The notes: generated by a model not told the origin, from the sequence alone. DNA of 64,000 bases from Sphingomonas sanguinis (GCF_019297835.1 NZ_CP079203.1:2656501-2720500), one strand, 5' to 3'; numbered from the stretch's first letter, positions 53,796 through 63,283 are shown. Made by a program: numbers and translations.

Positions 53796-55039
53796 CCTCG
53801 CCGGTCTGGCATCCCTTCACCCAGCATGGGCTGGGCGAGCCGATCCCCAAGGTCGCGACCGCCAGCGGCGCGGTGCTGACCACGGTCGATGGGCGGGAGG
53901 TGATCGACGCCATTTCCAGCTGGTGGGTGACGACGCACGGCCACAACCATCCGCGCATCAGCGCCGCCATCGCCAACCAAGCTGGCAAGCTCGACCAGAT
54001 CATCTTCGCCGGCTGGACCCACGAACCCGCCGAGGAGGTCGCTGCCGAGCTGGTGCGGATCACCCCGCCCGCGCTGACGCGGGTGTTCTTCTCCGACTCC
54101 GGCTCGACGGCGGTCGAGGTCGCGCTGAAGATGGCCCTGGGCTACTGGCTCCACCGGGGCGAGCCGCGCCACCGCATCCTCGTCCTCGAACACAGCTATC
54201 ATGGCGATACGATCGGGGCGATGTCGGTGGGGGCGCGGGGCGTCTACAACCGTGCCTATGCGCCGCTGCTCTTCGATGTCGGCACCATTCCCTTTCCCAC
54301 CGACGTGCAGGCCACGCTCGATGCGCTGGAGGCGGAGTGCCGGGCGGGCGCGGCGGCGTTCATCGTCGAGCCGCTGGTGCTCGGCGCGGGCGGCATGTTG
54401 CTCTATGCGCCCGAGACGCTGGCGGCGATGCGCGACATCTGCGCCCGCCACGGCGTGTTGTTCATCGCCGACGAGATCATGACCGGCTGGGGCCGCACGG
54501 GCACGCTCTTCGCCTGTGAGCAGGCGGGGGTGGTGCCCGACATTCTCTGCCTGTCCAAGGGGCTGACGGGCGGCGCGGTACCCCTGGCGGTGACGCTGGC
54601 GACCGAGCCGATCTTCCAGGCGCATTGGTCGCAGACCGATCGGTCCAGACAGTTCTTCCACTCGTCCAGCTACACCGCCAACCCCATCGCCTGCGCGGCG
54701 GCGGCGGCCAATCTGGCGATCTGGCGCGACGAGCCGGTACAGGCACGGATCGATGCTCTGGCGGCGGCGCAGGCGCGGCATCTGGCCACGGTGGCAAGCG
54801 AAGCGTCGGTTCACAGCCCTCGCCAGCTCGGCACCATCGCGGCGTTCGAGCTGGGCGCGGGGCAGGATTACCTCTCCGATCTCGCCCCCCGGCTTCTGGC
54901 GCATTTCCGGGAGCGCGACCTGCTCGTCCGGCCGATGGGCAACACCATCTATGTGATGCCGCCCTACTCCATCACACCGGAACAGCTCGGTACAGTCTGG
55001 ACCGTCATCCGCGAGGCGATCGAGCGCTTTGGAGGTTGA
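53792..55039 (+). CDS. bioA: Adenosylmethionine-8-amino-7-oxononanoate aminotransferase
   Basis: 415 residues. It transfers an amino group from SAM to 8-amino-7-oxononanoate. The PLP lysine is K256 in CLSKGLTGG, and [17 protein letters not shown] (228-) is the family motif. The N-terminal WHPFTQHG (6-13) and [14 protein letters not shown] segments are typical of BioA. No bioB or bioC is in this window. The repeat and a terminator-like hairpin follow. Confidence 0.95.
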   Translation: MTSPVWHPFTQHGLGEPIPKVATASGAVLTTVDGREVIDAISSWWVTTHGHNHPRISAAIANQAGKLDQIIFAGWTHEPAEEVAAELVRITPPALTRVFFSDSGSTAVEVALKMALGYWLHRGEPRHRILVLEHSYHGDTIGAMSVGARGVYNRAYAPLLFDVGTIPFPTDVQATLDALEAECRAGAAAFIVEPLVLGAGGMLLYAPETLAAMRDICARHGVLFIADEIMTGWGRTGTLFACEQAGVVPDILCLSKGLTGGAVPLAVTLATEPIFQAHWSQTDRSRQFFHSSSYTANPIACAAAAANLAIWRDEPVQARIDALAAAQARHLATVASEASVHSPRQLGTIAAFELGAGQDYLSDLAPRLLAHFRERDLLVRPMGNTIYVMPPYSITPEQLGTVWTVIREAIERFGG

Positions 55040-55043
55040 ACCT

Positions 55044-55164
55044 ATTCCTCCCCTTGCAGGGGAGGTGGCAGGCCGCAGGCCTGACGGAGGGGTGTCCGGC
55101 CCTCGATAAGGGGACACCCCTCCGTCACGCTTCGCGCGACACCTCCCCTTACAGGGGAGGAATA
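55044..55164. repeat. Paired palindromic repeat, family B copy 5
   Basis: The left arm TTCCTCCCCTTGCAGGGGAGG carries GGCAGGCCGCAGGCCTG, and the right arm ends CACCTCCCCTTACAGGGGAGG. Inner ends ACGGAGGGGTGTCC and GGACACCCCTCCGT are exact reverse complements. Between bioA and the GH2-type gene. Confidence 0.85.
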
Positions 55165-55172
55165 TCGGGTGC

Positions 55173-55195
55173 GCCCTTTGACTTTAGGGCTTTTC
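55173..55195 (+). terminator. Weak intrinsic terminator after bioA
   Basis: GCCCT pairs with AGGGC around an 8-base loop and is followed by TTTT. The stem is short, and the element overlaps the -35 region of a possible promoter for the next gene. Confidence 0.35.
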
Positions 55196-55206
55196 ATTTG
55201 CTTTAT
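55178..55206 (+). promoter_or_regulatory. Possible promoter of the glycosidase gene
   Basis: TTGACT at 55178, a 17-base spacer and CTTTAT at 55201-55206, 26 bases before the ATG at 55233. Confidence 0.38.
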
Positions 55207-55232
55207 CCCGCGGCGATTCAAAAGGAGCAGGC

Positions 55233-58200
55233 ATGAGCGTGGCGGCGGCAAGAGCGATGGGGGCTCTGGCATCAGTGACGGCGCTGGTCTGGGGCATGAC
55301 CGCTGCGGCGCAGACGGCTCCGGCCAATCCGCCCGCCACGCCTTTGGGTCCGATCAACGCCGACCTGCCGCCCGGTGGCGGTTCCTACGCTCGCGCCATC
55401 GTCACGACGCCGGTCGTTGCACCCAACTGGACCTTGTCCGCCTGGGTCCAGCCGCGCAGCGTGATGGGCAAGGGCACGACGATGCTGATCGGTGGCTTCG
55501 GCGATCCCGTCACCGGCCCGCGCCGCTATCTGGCGCTGGTCGACGGCCAGCCCGCGCTCGTCACCGAGGCGGGCGTGGTCCAGGGCGGCGGCTCCGCCGA
55601 TCGCAACAAATGGACCTATATCGCCGCCAGCTATGACGGAAAGATTGTCCGGCTGTTCGTGAACGGCCGCCAGGTGGTGCAGCGCGGCCTGTCGCTGGAG
55701 CCCGTCATCGGCGTCGCGACGCTGGCCCCCCGCAGTTACCAGCCGGTCTTTGCGGGCAAGATCATCGACTTCCGCATGGTGCGCGAGGCGGTCGACCCGC
55801 TCGCCATCCGCGTCGCCGCCCGGCGCGCGCCCGATCCGGCAAAGATAGCGCTCCAGACCGGCAGCCCGAGCTGGCCCTATCAGACCCGCCAGATGCAGGG
55901 GCAGACGGCACCGCAGGACGCCTGGACGCTCCCCCAGTCCAAGGCCCCGATCCCGACCAGCGGCACCGCCAAGCCCGAGCCCAAGGACCCCGCGCTGGTT
56001 CCCACCGCGACCGGCCAATGGGCGGTCAATGGCTGGCGGCTGATCGAGGCGGCCAAGGTCGGTCCCGGCGGCGCGGACCTGTCGCAGGGCAATTTCGACG
56101 CGAGCAAATGGTATGCCGCGACCGTGCCCGGCACCGTGCTGACGACGCTGGTCGATCGCGGCGTCTATCCCGATCCTTCGGTCGGGCTGAACAACCTGGC
56201 CATCCCCGAGACGCTGGCGCGGCAGGATTACTGGTATCGCACCGAGTTCGACACGCCTGCCGAGGCCGCCGGGCGGACCATGTGGCTGACCTTCAACGGC
56301 GTGAACTATTCGGCCGAAGTCTGGGTCAATGGCCGGATGATGGGCACGATGAAGGGTGCCTTCATCCGTGGCCGCTTCCCCGTGACGCTGTCGGCGGGGC
56401 GTAACGCCGTCGCGGTCCGCGTCTCGCCGCCGCCGCACCCCGGCATCGCGCATGAGGAATCGATGACGGCGGGCGTGGGCGAGAATGGCGGCGTCCAGAT
56501 GATGGACGGCCCGACCTTCGTCGCGACGGAAGGGTGGGACTGGATTCCGAGCGTCCGCGACCGCAATACCGGATTGTGGCAGGGCGTGACGCTGGCCGCG
56601 ACCGGCCCAGCGGTGATCGGCGACCCGCAGGTGGTGACCACCCTGCCCAAGCCCGACAATTCGGTCGCCGATGTCGAGATCGCGGTGCCCGTCACCAACA
56701 ACGGCCAGACGCCGGTGACGACGACCGTGCGCGCGGTGTTCGACGATGTGGTCGTCGAAAAGCCGGTGACGGTCGCGCCGGGCCAGACGATCCGCGCCGT
56801 CCTGTCCCCATCCGAGTTCCCGCAGCTTTCGGTGAAGAACCCGCGCCTTTGGTGGCCCAATGGCTATGGCGACCCGGCGCTGCACGATCTGGCGATCACG
56901 GCGGCGGTGGACGGGGCGCTGTCGGACAGCAAGGCGCTTCGCTTCGGGATGCGGCAGGTGACCTACGACCTGTCGCTGTTCGACGGTGACGGCGATCTGG
57001 AGCGGGTGACGCTGGACCTCAACCGGGTGCGCGGCGGACCGAAGGTGGTGGACACCAGCCATGCGGGCATCCGCAAGACGGGCAATGGCTGGGCGATGAG
57101 CTTCATGCCCGGCGGCGACCAGTCGGCGGCGGTCGCCAAGCCGACCGACGATCCGCGCCTCGCCCCCTATCTGACCTTACGCGTCAACGGCGTGCGGATC
57201 GCGGCGCGCGGCGGCAATATCGGCATGGACGATTTCATGAAGCGCGTCGACCGCGCGCATCTGGAGCCGTTTTTCCGCCTGCACCGCGACGCGCATCTCA
57301 ACATCGTGCGCAACTGGGTGGGCCAGAATACCGAGGAGAGCTTCTTCGACCTGGCCGACGAATATGGCCTGATGGTCCTGTCCGACTTCTGGGAGTCGAC
57401 CCAGGATTACAATATGGAGGCCGAGGACCCGCAGCTGTTCCTCGCCAATGCGGCCGACGTGGTGCGCCGCTATCGCAACCATCCCTCGATCGTCGCCTGG
57501 TTCGGCCGCAACGAGGGCGTGCCGCAGCCGATCCTGAATGGCGGACTCGACACGCTGCTGCGCACCGAGGACGGGACGCGGCTCTATATGCCCTCGTCCA
57601 ACGCGGTGAATCTCCAGGGCTCCGGCCCCTATAACTGGCGGCCGCCGGTCGAGTATTTCACCACCCATGCCAAGGGTTTCTCGGTCGAGGTCGGCACGCC
57701 CTCGATGCCGACGCTGGAATCGTGGAAGCGGACCATCCCGGCCGAGGCGGATCGCTGGCCGATCGGCGACGTCTGGGCCTATCATGACTGGCACCAGACC
57801 GGGAACGGCGCGGTAAAGACCTATATGGACGTGCTCGAACGCCGCTTCGGCCCCGCCACCGGGCTGGAGGATTTCGAGCGCAAGGCGCAGATGATGGAGT
57901 ATGAATCCTATCGCGCCATCTTCGAGGGGATGAATGCCGGGCTCTGGACCGAGAATTCGGGCCGGATGCTGTGGATGACCCAGCCCGCCTGGCCGTCCTC
58001 GGCATGGCAGATATTCTCGTCCGACTATGACACCCACGCCGCCTTCTACGGGGTAAAGAAGGCCGCCGAGCCGATCCATGTCCAGATGAACCTGCCCGAC
58101 CACCGCGTCGTGCTGGTCAACAACACCCGTGATGCGTTGAAGGGCGTGCAGGTGCGCGCGAAGATCGTCGGTCTGGATGGCCGGACCGAAAGCGAGCAGG

Positions 58201-58679
58201 AAGCGAAGATCGTCGCGGGTGCCGAGGGGGTGATGCCCGTGCTCACCCTCGACCTCGCGCCCGCGATGAAGCGCGGGCCGGTGCTGGTCCGGTTGGAGGC
58301 GATGGATGCGGGCGGGCAGCTGCTGTCGACCAACAGCTATTGGGAAGCGGCGGACGATGCGGGCTATCGTGCGCTGACCGCCATGGCTCCGGCCCCCGTC
58401 ACCGCGACCGCGACGACGCAAGCGCAAGGCGAGGAGACGCTGGCCAGCGTCACCCTGACCAATGGCGGCACCGTCCCTGCGATCGAGACCAAGCTGACCG
58501 TGATGAATGCCGACGGCAGCCAGGTGCTGCCCGCCTATTTCAGCGACAATTACGTCACCCTGATGCCCGGAGAGACCCGCGTGATCGAGATTCGCTACCC
58601 CACGGCCAAGGCGGACAAGCCGATGGTGAATGTGCGCGGCTGGAACGTCACCGCGACCGCCACGGACCTGCGCCCGTGA
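55233..58679 (+). CDS. Secreted LamG plus glycoside hydrolase family 2 protein
   Basis: 1148 residues. A signal peptide ends near AAAQTA. Residues about 45-195 are a LamG/concanavalin-like sugar-binding domain (LSAWVQPRS, YIAASYDGKIVRLFVNGRQV). Then follows a GH2 jelly-roll (WYRTEFDTPAEAAGRTMWLTF, in part), an immunoglobulin-like domain and a TIM barrel. The acid/base glutamate is probably E761 in GRNEG, and the nucleophile E819 in SVEVGTPSMP, as in exo-beta-glucosaminidase- and mannosidase-like GH2 enzymes. The C-terminus holds further beta domains. The stop overlaps the next gene start. Substrate unknown. Confidence 0.85.
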   Translation: MSVAAARAMGALASVTALVWGMTAAAQTAPANPPATPLGPINADLPPGGGSYARAIVTTPVVAPNWTLSAWVQPRSVMGKGTTMLIGGFGDPVTGPRRYLALVDGQPALVTEAGVVQGGGSADRNKWTYIAASYDGKIVRLFVNGRQVVQRGLSLEPVIGVATLAPRSYQPVFAGKIIDFRMVREAVDPLAIRVAARRAPDPAKIALQTGSPSWPYQTRQMQGQTAPQDAWTLPQSKAPIPTSGTAKPEPKDPALVPTATGQWAVNGWRLIEAAKVGPGGADLSQGNFDASKWYAATVPGTVLTTLVDRGVYPDPSVGLNNLAIPETLARQDYWYRTEFDTPAEAAGRTMWLTFNGVNYSAEVWVNGRMMGTMKGAFIRGRFPVTLSAGRNAVAVRVSPPPHPGIAHEESMTAGVGENGGVQMMDGPTFVATEGWDWIPSVRDRNTGLWQGVTLAATGPAVIGDPQVVTTLPKPDNSVADVEIAVPVTNNGQTPVTTTVRAVFDDVVVEKPVTVAPGQTIRAVLSPSEFPQLSVKNPRLWWPNGYGDPALHDLAITAAVDGALSDSKALRFGMRQVTYDLSLFDGDGDLERVTLDLNRVRGGPKVVDTSHAGIRKTGNGWAMSFMPGGDQSAAVAKPTDDPRLAPYLTLRVNGVRIAARGGNIGMDDFMKRVDRAHLEPFFRLHRDAHLNIVRNWVGQNTEESFFDLADEYGLMVLSDFWESTQDYNMEAEDPQLFLANAADVVRRYRNHPSIVAWFGRNEGVPQPILNGGLDTLLRTEDGTRLYMPSSNAVNLQGSGPYNWRPPVEYFTTHAKGFSVEVGTPSMPTLESWKRTIPAEADRWPIGDVWAYHDWHQTGNGAVKTYMDVLERRFGPATGLEDFERKAQMMEYESYRAIFEGMNAGLWTENSGRMLWMTQPAWPSSAWQIFSSDYDTHAAFYGVKKAAEPIHVQMNLPDHRVVLVNNTRDALKGVQVRAKIVGLDGRTESEQEAKIVAGAEGVMPVLTLDLAPAMKRGPVLVRLEAMDAGGQLLSTNSYWEAADDAGYRALTAMAPAPVTATATTQAQGEETLASVTLTNGGTVPAIETKLTVMNADGSQVLPAYFSDNYVTLMPGETRVIEIRYPTAKADKPMVNVRGWNVTATATDLRP

Positions 58680-59434
58680 GCCGGGTGATCCTGACCGCGC
58701 TCGCTGCGCTGACCCTCGCCGGACCGGCTGTTGCGCAGACCGCGCCGAAGGAAACGGATGCACAGCGCTGGACCCGCGAATGGGAGGAGCGGTTGCACAA
58801 CGACTTCGCCTATCTGGCGCGCTACCGCGACGACAACGCGAAGCTGTCCGCGCCGGTCGCGGGGCAGCCGCGTGTGGTCTTCATGGGCGATTCGATCACC
58901 GAGGGCTGGGTCGGCAAGATGCCGCAATTCTTCACCCCCGGTCGGATCGGACGCGGGATCAGCGGGCAGACAACCTCGCAGATGCTGCTGCGTTTCCGTC
59001 AGGACGTGATCGACCTGCATCCGGCGGTGGTGCAGATCATGGCGGGCACCAACGACATTGCGGGCAATACCGGCCCGACGACCGACGCGCAGGTTCAGGG
59101 TAATATCATGTCGATGGTCCAGCTGGCGCAGGCCAACGGCATTCGCGTGATCCTGGCCTCGATCCCGCCCGCTGATCATTTCGAGTGGAAGCCGGGCCTG
59201 GCCACCGCCCCGCGCATCGCGACGCTCAATGCGTGGTTGAAAAATTACGCGGCCCAAGTCGGCGCGACCTATGCCGATTACTGGTCTGCCTTACATGTCG
59301 GCGACGCGCTGAACCCCGCTTACGGCACTGACGGGGTGCATCCCAATGCGGCGGGCTATGCCGCGATGGCGCCGGTCGCCGATGCCGCGATCAAGCAGGC
59401 GCTGGCCAAGCCTCAGCCGCGCAGGATACGGTAG
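58676..59434 (+). CDS. Secreted SGNH/GDSL hydrolase (esterase-like)
   Basis: 252 residues from the GTG at 58676, which overlaps the previous stop codon (GTGA). A signal peptide ends near AVAQTA. SGNH blocks are all present: GDSITEGW with nucleophile S73, the block II glycine in GRGISGQTT, GTND with N126, and DGVHPN with D219 and H222. Such enzymes often remove acetyl groups from carbohydrates. Coupling to the GH2 gene suggests combined action on one polysaccharide. Confidence 0.9.
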   Translation: MSRVILTALAALTLAGPAVAQTAPKETDAQRWTREWEERLHNDFAYLARYRDDNAKLSAPVAGQPRVVFMGDSITEGWVGKMPQFFTPGRIGRGISGQTTSQMLLRFRQDVIDLHPAVVQIMAGTNDIAGNTGPTTDAQVQGNIMSMVQLAQANGIRVILASIPPADHFEWKPGLATAPRIATLNAWLKNYAAQVGATYADYWSALHVGDALNPAYGTDGVHPNAAGYAAMAPVADAAIKQALAKPQPRRIR

Positions 59435-59829
59435 TTCAGCCGGGCGGTTGCGATCGGCTGGTCGCGATCCTCCTGCCAGGCGACCGCCTCGACATTGGCG
59501 GTGCGCTGGCCGAGGCGCAGGATGACGCCGACCGCACGCGTCGGATGCCGGTCTCGCCCGGTGCGCAGGTAATTGGTGGTGATCGTCACCGGCTTTATCC
59601 GGGCCGCGCCGTCGCCCGCCAGCCGGTGGGTGAGGGCGGCGATCCCCGCGACCTCCAAGAGCCCGGCGATCGCGCCGCCCTGAAGCAGTCCCGGCCAGCC
59701 CATCACATGCTCGCCGAACGGCATGACGAGTTGCGGATCGCCCTCGACCCAGTCGATCGAACAGCCGAGCCATTCGGCATAGGGCGGCAGCTCCATCACC
59801 TGCCCGATCGCGGTTCTGGGCGCGCTCAT
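59413..59829 (-). CDS. Hotdog-fold thioesterase (PaaI family)
   Basis: 138 residues. The hotdog pattern VMGWPGLLQGGAIAGLLEVAG carries the catalytic region, and RIKPVTITTNYLRTG is the following strand. PaaI-like thioesterases hydrolyse CoA esters, including phenylacetyl-type ones. The 3' end overlaps the SGNH gene by 22 bases on the other strand. The 5' end overlaps the next thioesterase gene by 4 bases. Confidence 0.85.
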   Translation of the reverse strand: MSAPRTAIGQVMELPPYAEWLGCSIDWVEGDPQLVMPFGEHVMGWPGLLQGGAIAGLLEVAGIAALTHRLAGDGAARIKPVTITTNYLRTGRDRHPTRAVGVILRLGQRTANVEAVAWQEDRDQPIATARLNYRILRG

Positions 59830-60248
59830 GCGGCCATGCCGATAAAGGTGCCCGCGACATGCGCGACCGGATCGTCGGGGTCGCCGTCATGTGCGATCCC
59901 CCGGACAAAGGCGATGCTGCGTGTCAGCCGGTAACATTCGCCGCGCCCGATCACCGTCCGTTCGGGCACGGCAGGGCGGAGATAATCGACCCGCAGGTCC
60001 AGCGTCACATGCGCCTCGAACTTGTCCCGCTTCAGCCAGACGGCCACGCTGGTCGCCATGTCCATCATCGCGACGATCGGCCCGGAGGCAATGACGCCGC
60101 TAGTCGGATCGCCGATCAGCCGTGCATCGTAAGGCAGGGCCAGCTCCGCCCAGTCTTCCCCGTGCGCGCGGTACGCGATGCCCAGATGCTGGCCATGCCC
60201 GCCACCCAGGCCGCCCATCGCGACGAAGCGTTCCATGTCGAACCCCAT
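59826..60248 (-). CDS. Hotdog-fold thioesterase (PaaI-like), second copy
   Basis: 140 residues from the ATG at 60248; a second ATG at 60236 would give 136 and is equally plausible. The hotdog pattern is GDPTSGVIASGPIVAMMDMATSVAV followed by TLDLRVDYLRPAV. It is a paralogue-type neighbour of the preceding thioesterase with 4 bases of overlap. It is divergent from an enoyl-CoA hydratase gene 48 bases away, which suggests CoA-ester metabolism. Confidence 0.82.
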   Translation of the reverse strand: MGFDMERFVAMGGLGGGHGQHLGIAYRAHGEDWAELALPYDARLIGDPTSGVIASGPIVAMMDMATSVAVWLKRDKFEAHVTLDLRVDYLRPAVPERTVIGRGECYRLTRSIAFVRGIAHDGDPDDPVAHVAGTFIGMAA

Positions 60249-60296
60249 AGGCGGATGGTCTACACGACCAACGCGCTGCCGCAAAAGGAGAGAGAT

Positions 60297-61079
60297 ATGG
60301 ACGGCCGGGTGATGATCGCGGTGACGGACGGCGTGGCCGATGTCCGGCTGGCGCGCGGGGAGAAGCTGAACGCGATCGACCGCGCGATGTTCGACGCGCT
60401 GGCCGAGGCGATCGATACCCTGTCGGAGAAGCCCGACCTGCGCGCGGTGGTGCTGTCCGGCGAGGGGGAGGGGTTCTGCTCCGGCCTCGACATGGCGGCG
60501 ATGGCGGGCGGCGAGCTGGCGGGGCTGGATTTGTCGACGCGCAGCCATGGCTCGGCCAATCTGGTACAGCAGGTCGCGTGGGGCTGGCGGACGCTGCCGG
60601 TGCCGGTGATCGCAGCCGTCCACGGCGTGGTGTTCGGCGGAGCGACCCAGATCATGGGCGGCGCGGATATTAGGCTGGCCCATCCCGCCACCCGTTTCGC
60701 GATTCGCGAGGTGCATTGGGGCATCGTCCCCGACATGGGGGGCTTTGCGCTGTGGGACGGGGTGCGCCAGGATGTGCTTCGCGAATGGGTCTATACCGCG
60801 CGCGAATTCGACGCGGCCGAAGCAGTGGCGGCGGGGTTCGTGACGCGGCTGGCGGAGGACCCGCGCGCCGAGGCGCTAGCGCTGGCCCGCAGAATCGCCG
60901 AGCGCAGCCCCGATGCGGTGCGCAGCGCCAAGCGGTTGTTCGGGGCGATGGGAAGTGAACCGGCCGCGATGCTGGCAATGGAGAGCGCCGAGCAGCTGGC
61001 GCTGATGCAAGGGCCGAACCACCGGGAAGCGGTCGTGGCGAACATGGAGCGGCGGCGGCCGGTGTTTCGGGACGTTTGA
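60297..61079 (+). CDS. Enoyl-CoA hydratase/isomerase (crotonase) family
   Basis: 260 residues from the ATG at 60297, which follows GGAGAG. The crotonase fold shows the oxyanion hole segments GFCSGLDMAAM near 60-70 and VFGGATQIMGGADIRLA near 108-124. The second catalytic acidic region is in REVHWGIVPDMGG near 137. Substrate chain length is not predictable. It is divergent from two thioesterase genes. Confidence 0.9.
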   Translation: MDGRVMIAVTDGVADVRLARGEKLNAIDRAMFDALAEAIDTLSEKPDLRAVVLSGEGEGFCSGLDMAAMAGGELAGLDLSTRSHGSANLVQQVAWGWRTLPVPVIAAVHGVVFGGATQIMGGADIRLAHPATRFAIREVHWGIVPDMGGFALWDGVRQDVLREWVYTAREFDAAEAVAAGFVTRLAEDPRAEALALARRIAERSPDAVRSAKRLFGAMGSEPAAMLAMESAEQLALMQGPNHREAVVANMERRRPVFRDV

Positions 61080-61093
61080 GGGGCACGCGACCT

Positions 61094-61217
61094 CTCCCCA
61101 AACGATAGCCCCTCTCCCGGCAGGGGGAGGGGTTGGGGAGGGGCAAGGGCCACGAAGGCTGGTCTCTATGAGACCCTGTGCCCTCCCCCATCCCCTCCCG
61201 CTTGCGGGAGGGGCGTG
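61094..61217. repeat. Palindromic repeat, family A copy 3
   Basis: CCCCTCTCCCGGCAGGGGGAGGGG and, about 75 bases on, CCCCTCCCGCTTGCGGGAGGGG form two related hairpins in opposite orientation with GGTCTCTATGAGACC between them. It lies between the convergent crotonase and cyclophilin genes. Confidence 0.7.
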
Positions 61218-61242
61218 CCGGTGGCGGATGAATCGCTCAAAC

Positions 61243-61277
61243 AAAAAAAGGGGGAGCCTCTTGCGAGACTCCCCCTT
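61243..61277 (-). terminator. Intrinsic terminator after the cyclophilin gene
   Basis: On the minus strand GGGGGAG pairs with CTCCCCC across a 12-base loop and is followed by seven Ts. It begins about 18 bases after the gene's stop codon. Confidence 0.9.
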
Positions 61278-61294
61278 CGTCCGGCTCGCAGAAA

Positions 61295-61750
61295 TTACTC
61301 CGCGGTCGCCTTCAAGATCTTGCCCGGGTTACGGGGCGGCTCGCCCTTCGGCAGCGCGTCGACATGCTCCATGCCGCTCTCGACCTGGCCCCAGACCGTG
61401 TACTGGCGGTCGAGGAAGCGCGCGTCGTCGAAGCAGATGAAGAACTGCGAATTGGCCGAGTTCGGATCGTTGGTCCGCGCCATCGAGCAGGTGCCGCGCA
61501 CATGCGGCTCGGCGTTGAATTCCTGCTTCAGGTTGGGCTTGTCCGAACCCGACATGCCGGTGCCGGTGGGGTCGCCCCCCTGCGCCATGAAGCCGGGGAT
61601 GACGCGGTGGAACACGACGCCGTCGTAAAAGCCTTCATTGGCGAGGCCGCCGATGCGCGCGACATGCTCGGGCGCCAGATCGGGGCGCAGGGTGATGACG
61701 ACATCGCCGCTCTCGAGCGTCAGGGTCAGCTTGGAAAAAGTCTCGGCCAT
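61295..61750 (-). CDS. Peptidylprolyl isomerase, cyclophilin type
   Basis: 151 residues, no signal peptide, so cytoplasmic. It catalyses cis-trans isomerisation of prolyl bonds. Family motifs: VVFHRVIPGFMAQGGDPTGTG, then CSMARTNDPNSANSQFFI and VWGQVESGMEHVDAL. The ATG at 61750 follows AAGGAAGACCCTT. A strong terminator follows at 61243-61277. It could be PpiB. Confidence 0.94.
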   Translation of the reverse strand: MAETFSKLTLTLESGDVVITLRPDLAPEHVARIGGLANEGFYDGVVFHRVIPGFMAQGGDPTGTGMSGSDKPNLKQEFNAEPHVRGTCSMARTNDPNSANSQFFICFDDARFLDRQYTVWGQVESGMEHVDALPKGEPPRNPGKILKATAE

Positions 61751-61923
61751 AAGGGTCTTCCTTGGTTGATGCCCCGCAGGTAGGCATTCCGGTGCCCGCT
61801 GGCAAATGCCGCCGTCGCAGTTTAGAGGCGTGACACAGCGTTCATGATCGATCGAGGGAGGCCGAGATCAGCGACACCGAACTCCCCGAACTCGAAGCCG
61901 AGGTCCTGCCGCCCGAGACGCAG

Positions 61924-63279
61924 TTGGACGAAGACGACCGGCTGAAGCCCGAATATGTGCGCAGCGTGCTCGACGCGCTGGAGGCAGGCGACGACGAGGG
62001 TGCGCGCGCGCTGGTCGAGCCGCTGCACCCCGCCGACATCGCCGACCTGTTCGAGCTGGTCGGGGACGAGGAGCGCGTCAACCTGGCGCGCGCAGTCGCG
62101 GACCTGCTGAACGGCGACGTCTTCGCCGAGATGAACGACTATGTGCGCGAGCAGCTGATCCAGGCGCTCGAACCGCATGAAGTCGCCGACATCGCCTCGG
62201 AACTCGACACCGACGACGCGGTCGCGATCATCGAGGACATGGACGAGGACGAGCAGCGCGCGGTGCTGCGCGCGCTCGACCCGGACGACCGTGCCGCGAT
62301 CGAGGAGGCTTTGTCCTTCCCCGAGGAGTCCGCCGGCCGCCTGATGCAGCGCGAGCTGATCGCGGTGCCCGAGCATTGGACGGTGGCCGAGACGATCCAG
62401 TTCCTGCGTGACGACGAGGAACTGACCACCGATTTCTGGGAAATCTTCGTCGTCGATCCGGGCCACCGGCCGATCGGCACCTGCCAGCTCTCCTGGATCC
62501 TGCGCGCGCCGGGGCAGATCGTGATCGGCGACGTGATGAAGCGCGAACAGACGCTGATCCCGGTCGATATGGACCAGGAAGAGGTCGCGCTGCGCTTCCA
62601 GAAATATGCTTTGATTTCGGCCGCGGTGGTCGATGGCAGCGGGCGGCTGGTCGGCATGATTACCGTCGACGACATCGTCCACATCATCCAGCAGGAGGCG
62701 GGCGAGGACGTGCTGCGCCTGTCGGGCGCGGGCGAGGGCGACATCAACGAGCCGATCCTGGACAGCTACAAGAGCCGCGTGCGCTGGCTGCTCGCCAATC
62801 TGATTACCGCGATGGTCGCCTCCTCGGTGATCGCCGCGTTCGAGGGGACGATCGCGCGGATGGTGGCGCTGGCCACGCTGATGCCGATCGTCGCAGGCGT
62901 CGGCGGCAATGCGGGGACGCAGACGCTGGCCGTGACGGTGCGCGCGCTGGCGACCAACCAGCTGACCCAGTCGAACACCGCGCGCGCGATCATGCGCGAG
63001 ATTCGCGTGGCGATGATGAACGGCGTCACGGTCGCGGCGGTGATCGGGGTGGGGGTGAGTCTGGTCTTCGGCAATCCTGCGCTCGGGCTGGTGATCGCGG
63101 CGGCGATGATGACCAACATTCTGGTCGCTGGGCTGGCGGGCGTGCTGGTGCCGGTGACGCTGGACCGGTTCGACGCCGACCCGGCGGTCGCGTCGTCGGT
63201 GTTCGTGACGATGACCACCGATTCGATCGGGTTTTTGGCGTTCCTGGGCCTGGCGACGGCGGCGGGCCTGACGGGCTGA
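61924..63279 (+). CDS. mgtE: Magnesium transporter MgtE
   Basis: 451 residues from a TTG at 61924. It is a Mg2+-gated Mg2+ channel/transporter of the inner membrane. The N-terminal helical domain (LVEPLHPADIADLFELV), two CBS domains (about 125-245) and five transmembrane helices (ITAMVASSVIAAF; GVGGNAGTQTLAV carries the pore) are present. The frame is open upstream to 61834 with no ATG, GTG or TTG; conserved-looking coding sequence (SDTELPELEAEV) starts after ATC at 61867, which lies 5 bases after GGGAGG. The start is therefore uncertain. Confidence 0.9.
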   Translation: MDEDDRLKPEYVRSVLDALEAGDDEGARALVEPLHPADIADLFELVGDEERVNLARAVADLLNGDVFAEMNDYVREQLIQALEPHEVADIASELDTDDAVAIIEDMDEDEQRAVLRALDPDDRAAIEEALSFPEESAGRLMQRELIAVPEHWTVAETIQFLRDDEELTTDFWEIFVVDPGHRPIGTCQLSWILRAPGQIVIGDVMKREQTLIPVDMDQEEVALRFQKYALISAAVVDGSGRLVGMITVDDIVHIIQQEAGEDVLRLSGAGEGDINEPILDSYKSRVRWLLANLITAMVASSVIAAFEGTIARMVALATLMPIVAGVGGNAGTQTLAVTVRALATNQLTQSNTARAIMREIRVAMMNGVTVAAVIGVGVSLVFGNPALGLVIAAAMMTNILVAGLAGVLVPVTLDRFDADPAVASSVFVTMTTDSIGFLAFLGLATAAGLTG

Positions 63280-63283
63280 GCTA

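Noticed and set aside
55272..57062. 596-codon open frame antisense to the LamG-GH2 gene
   Set aside because: Antisense to a large glycosidase with intact domains; Arg/His-rich product without motif.
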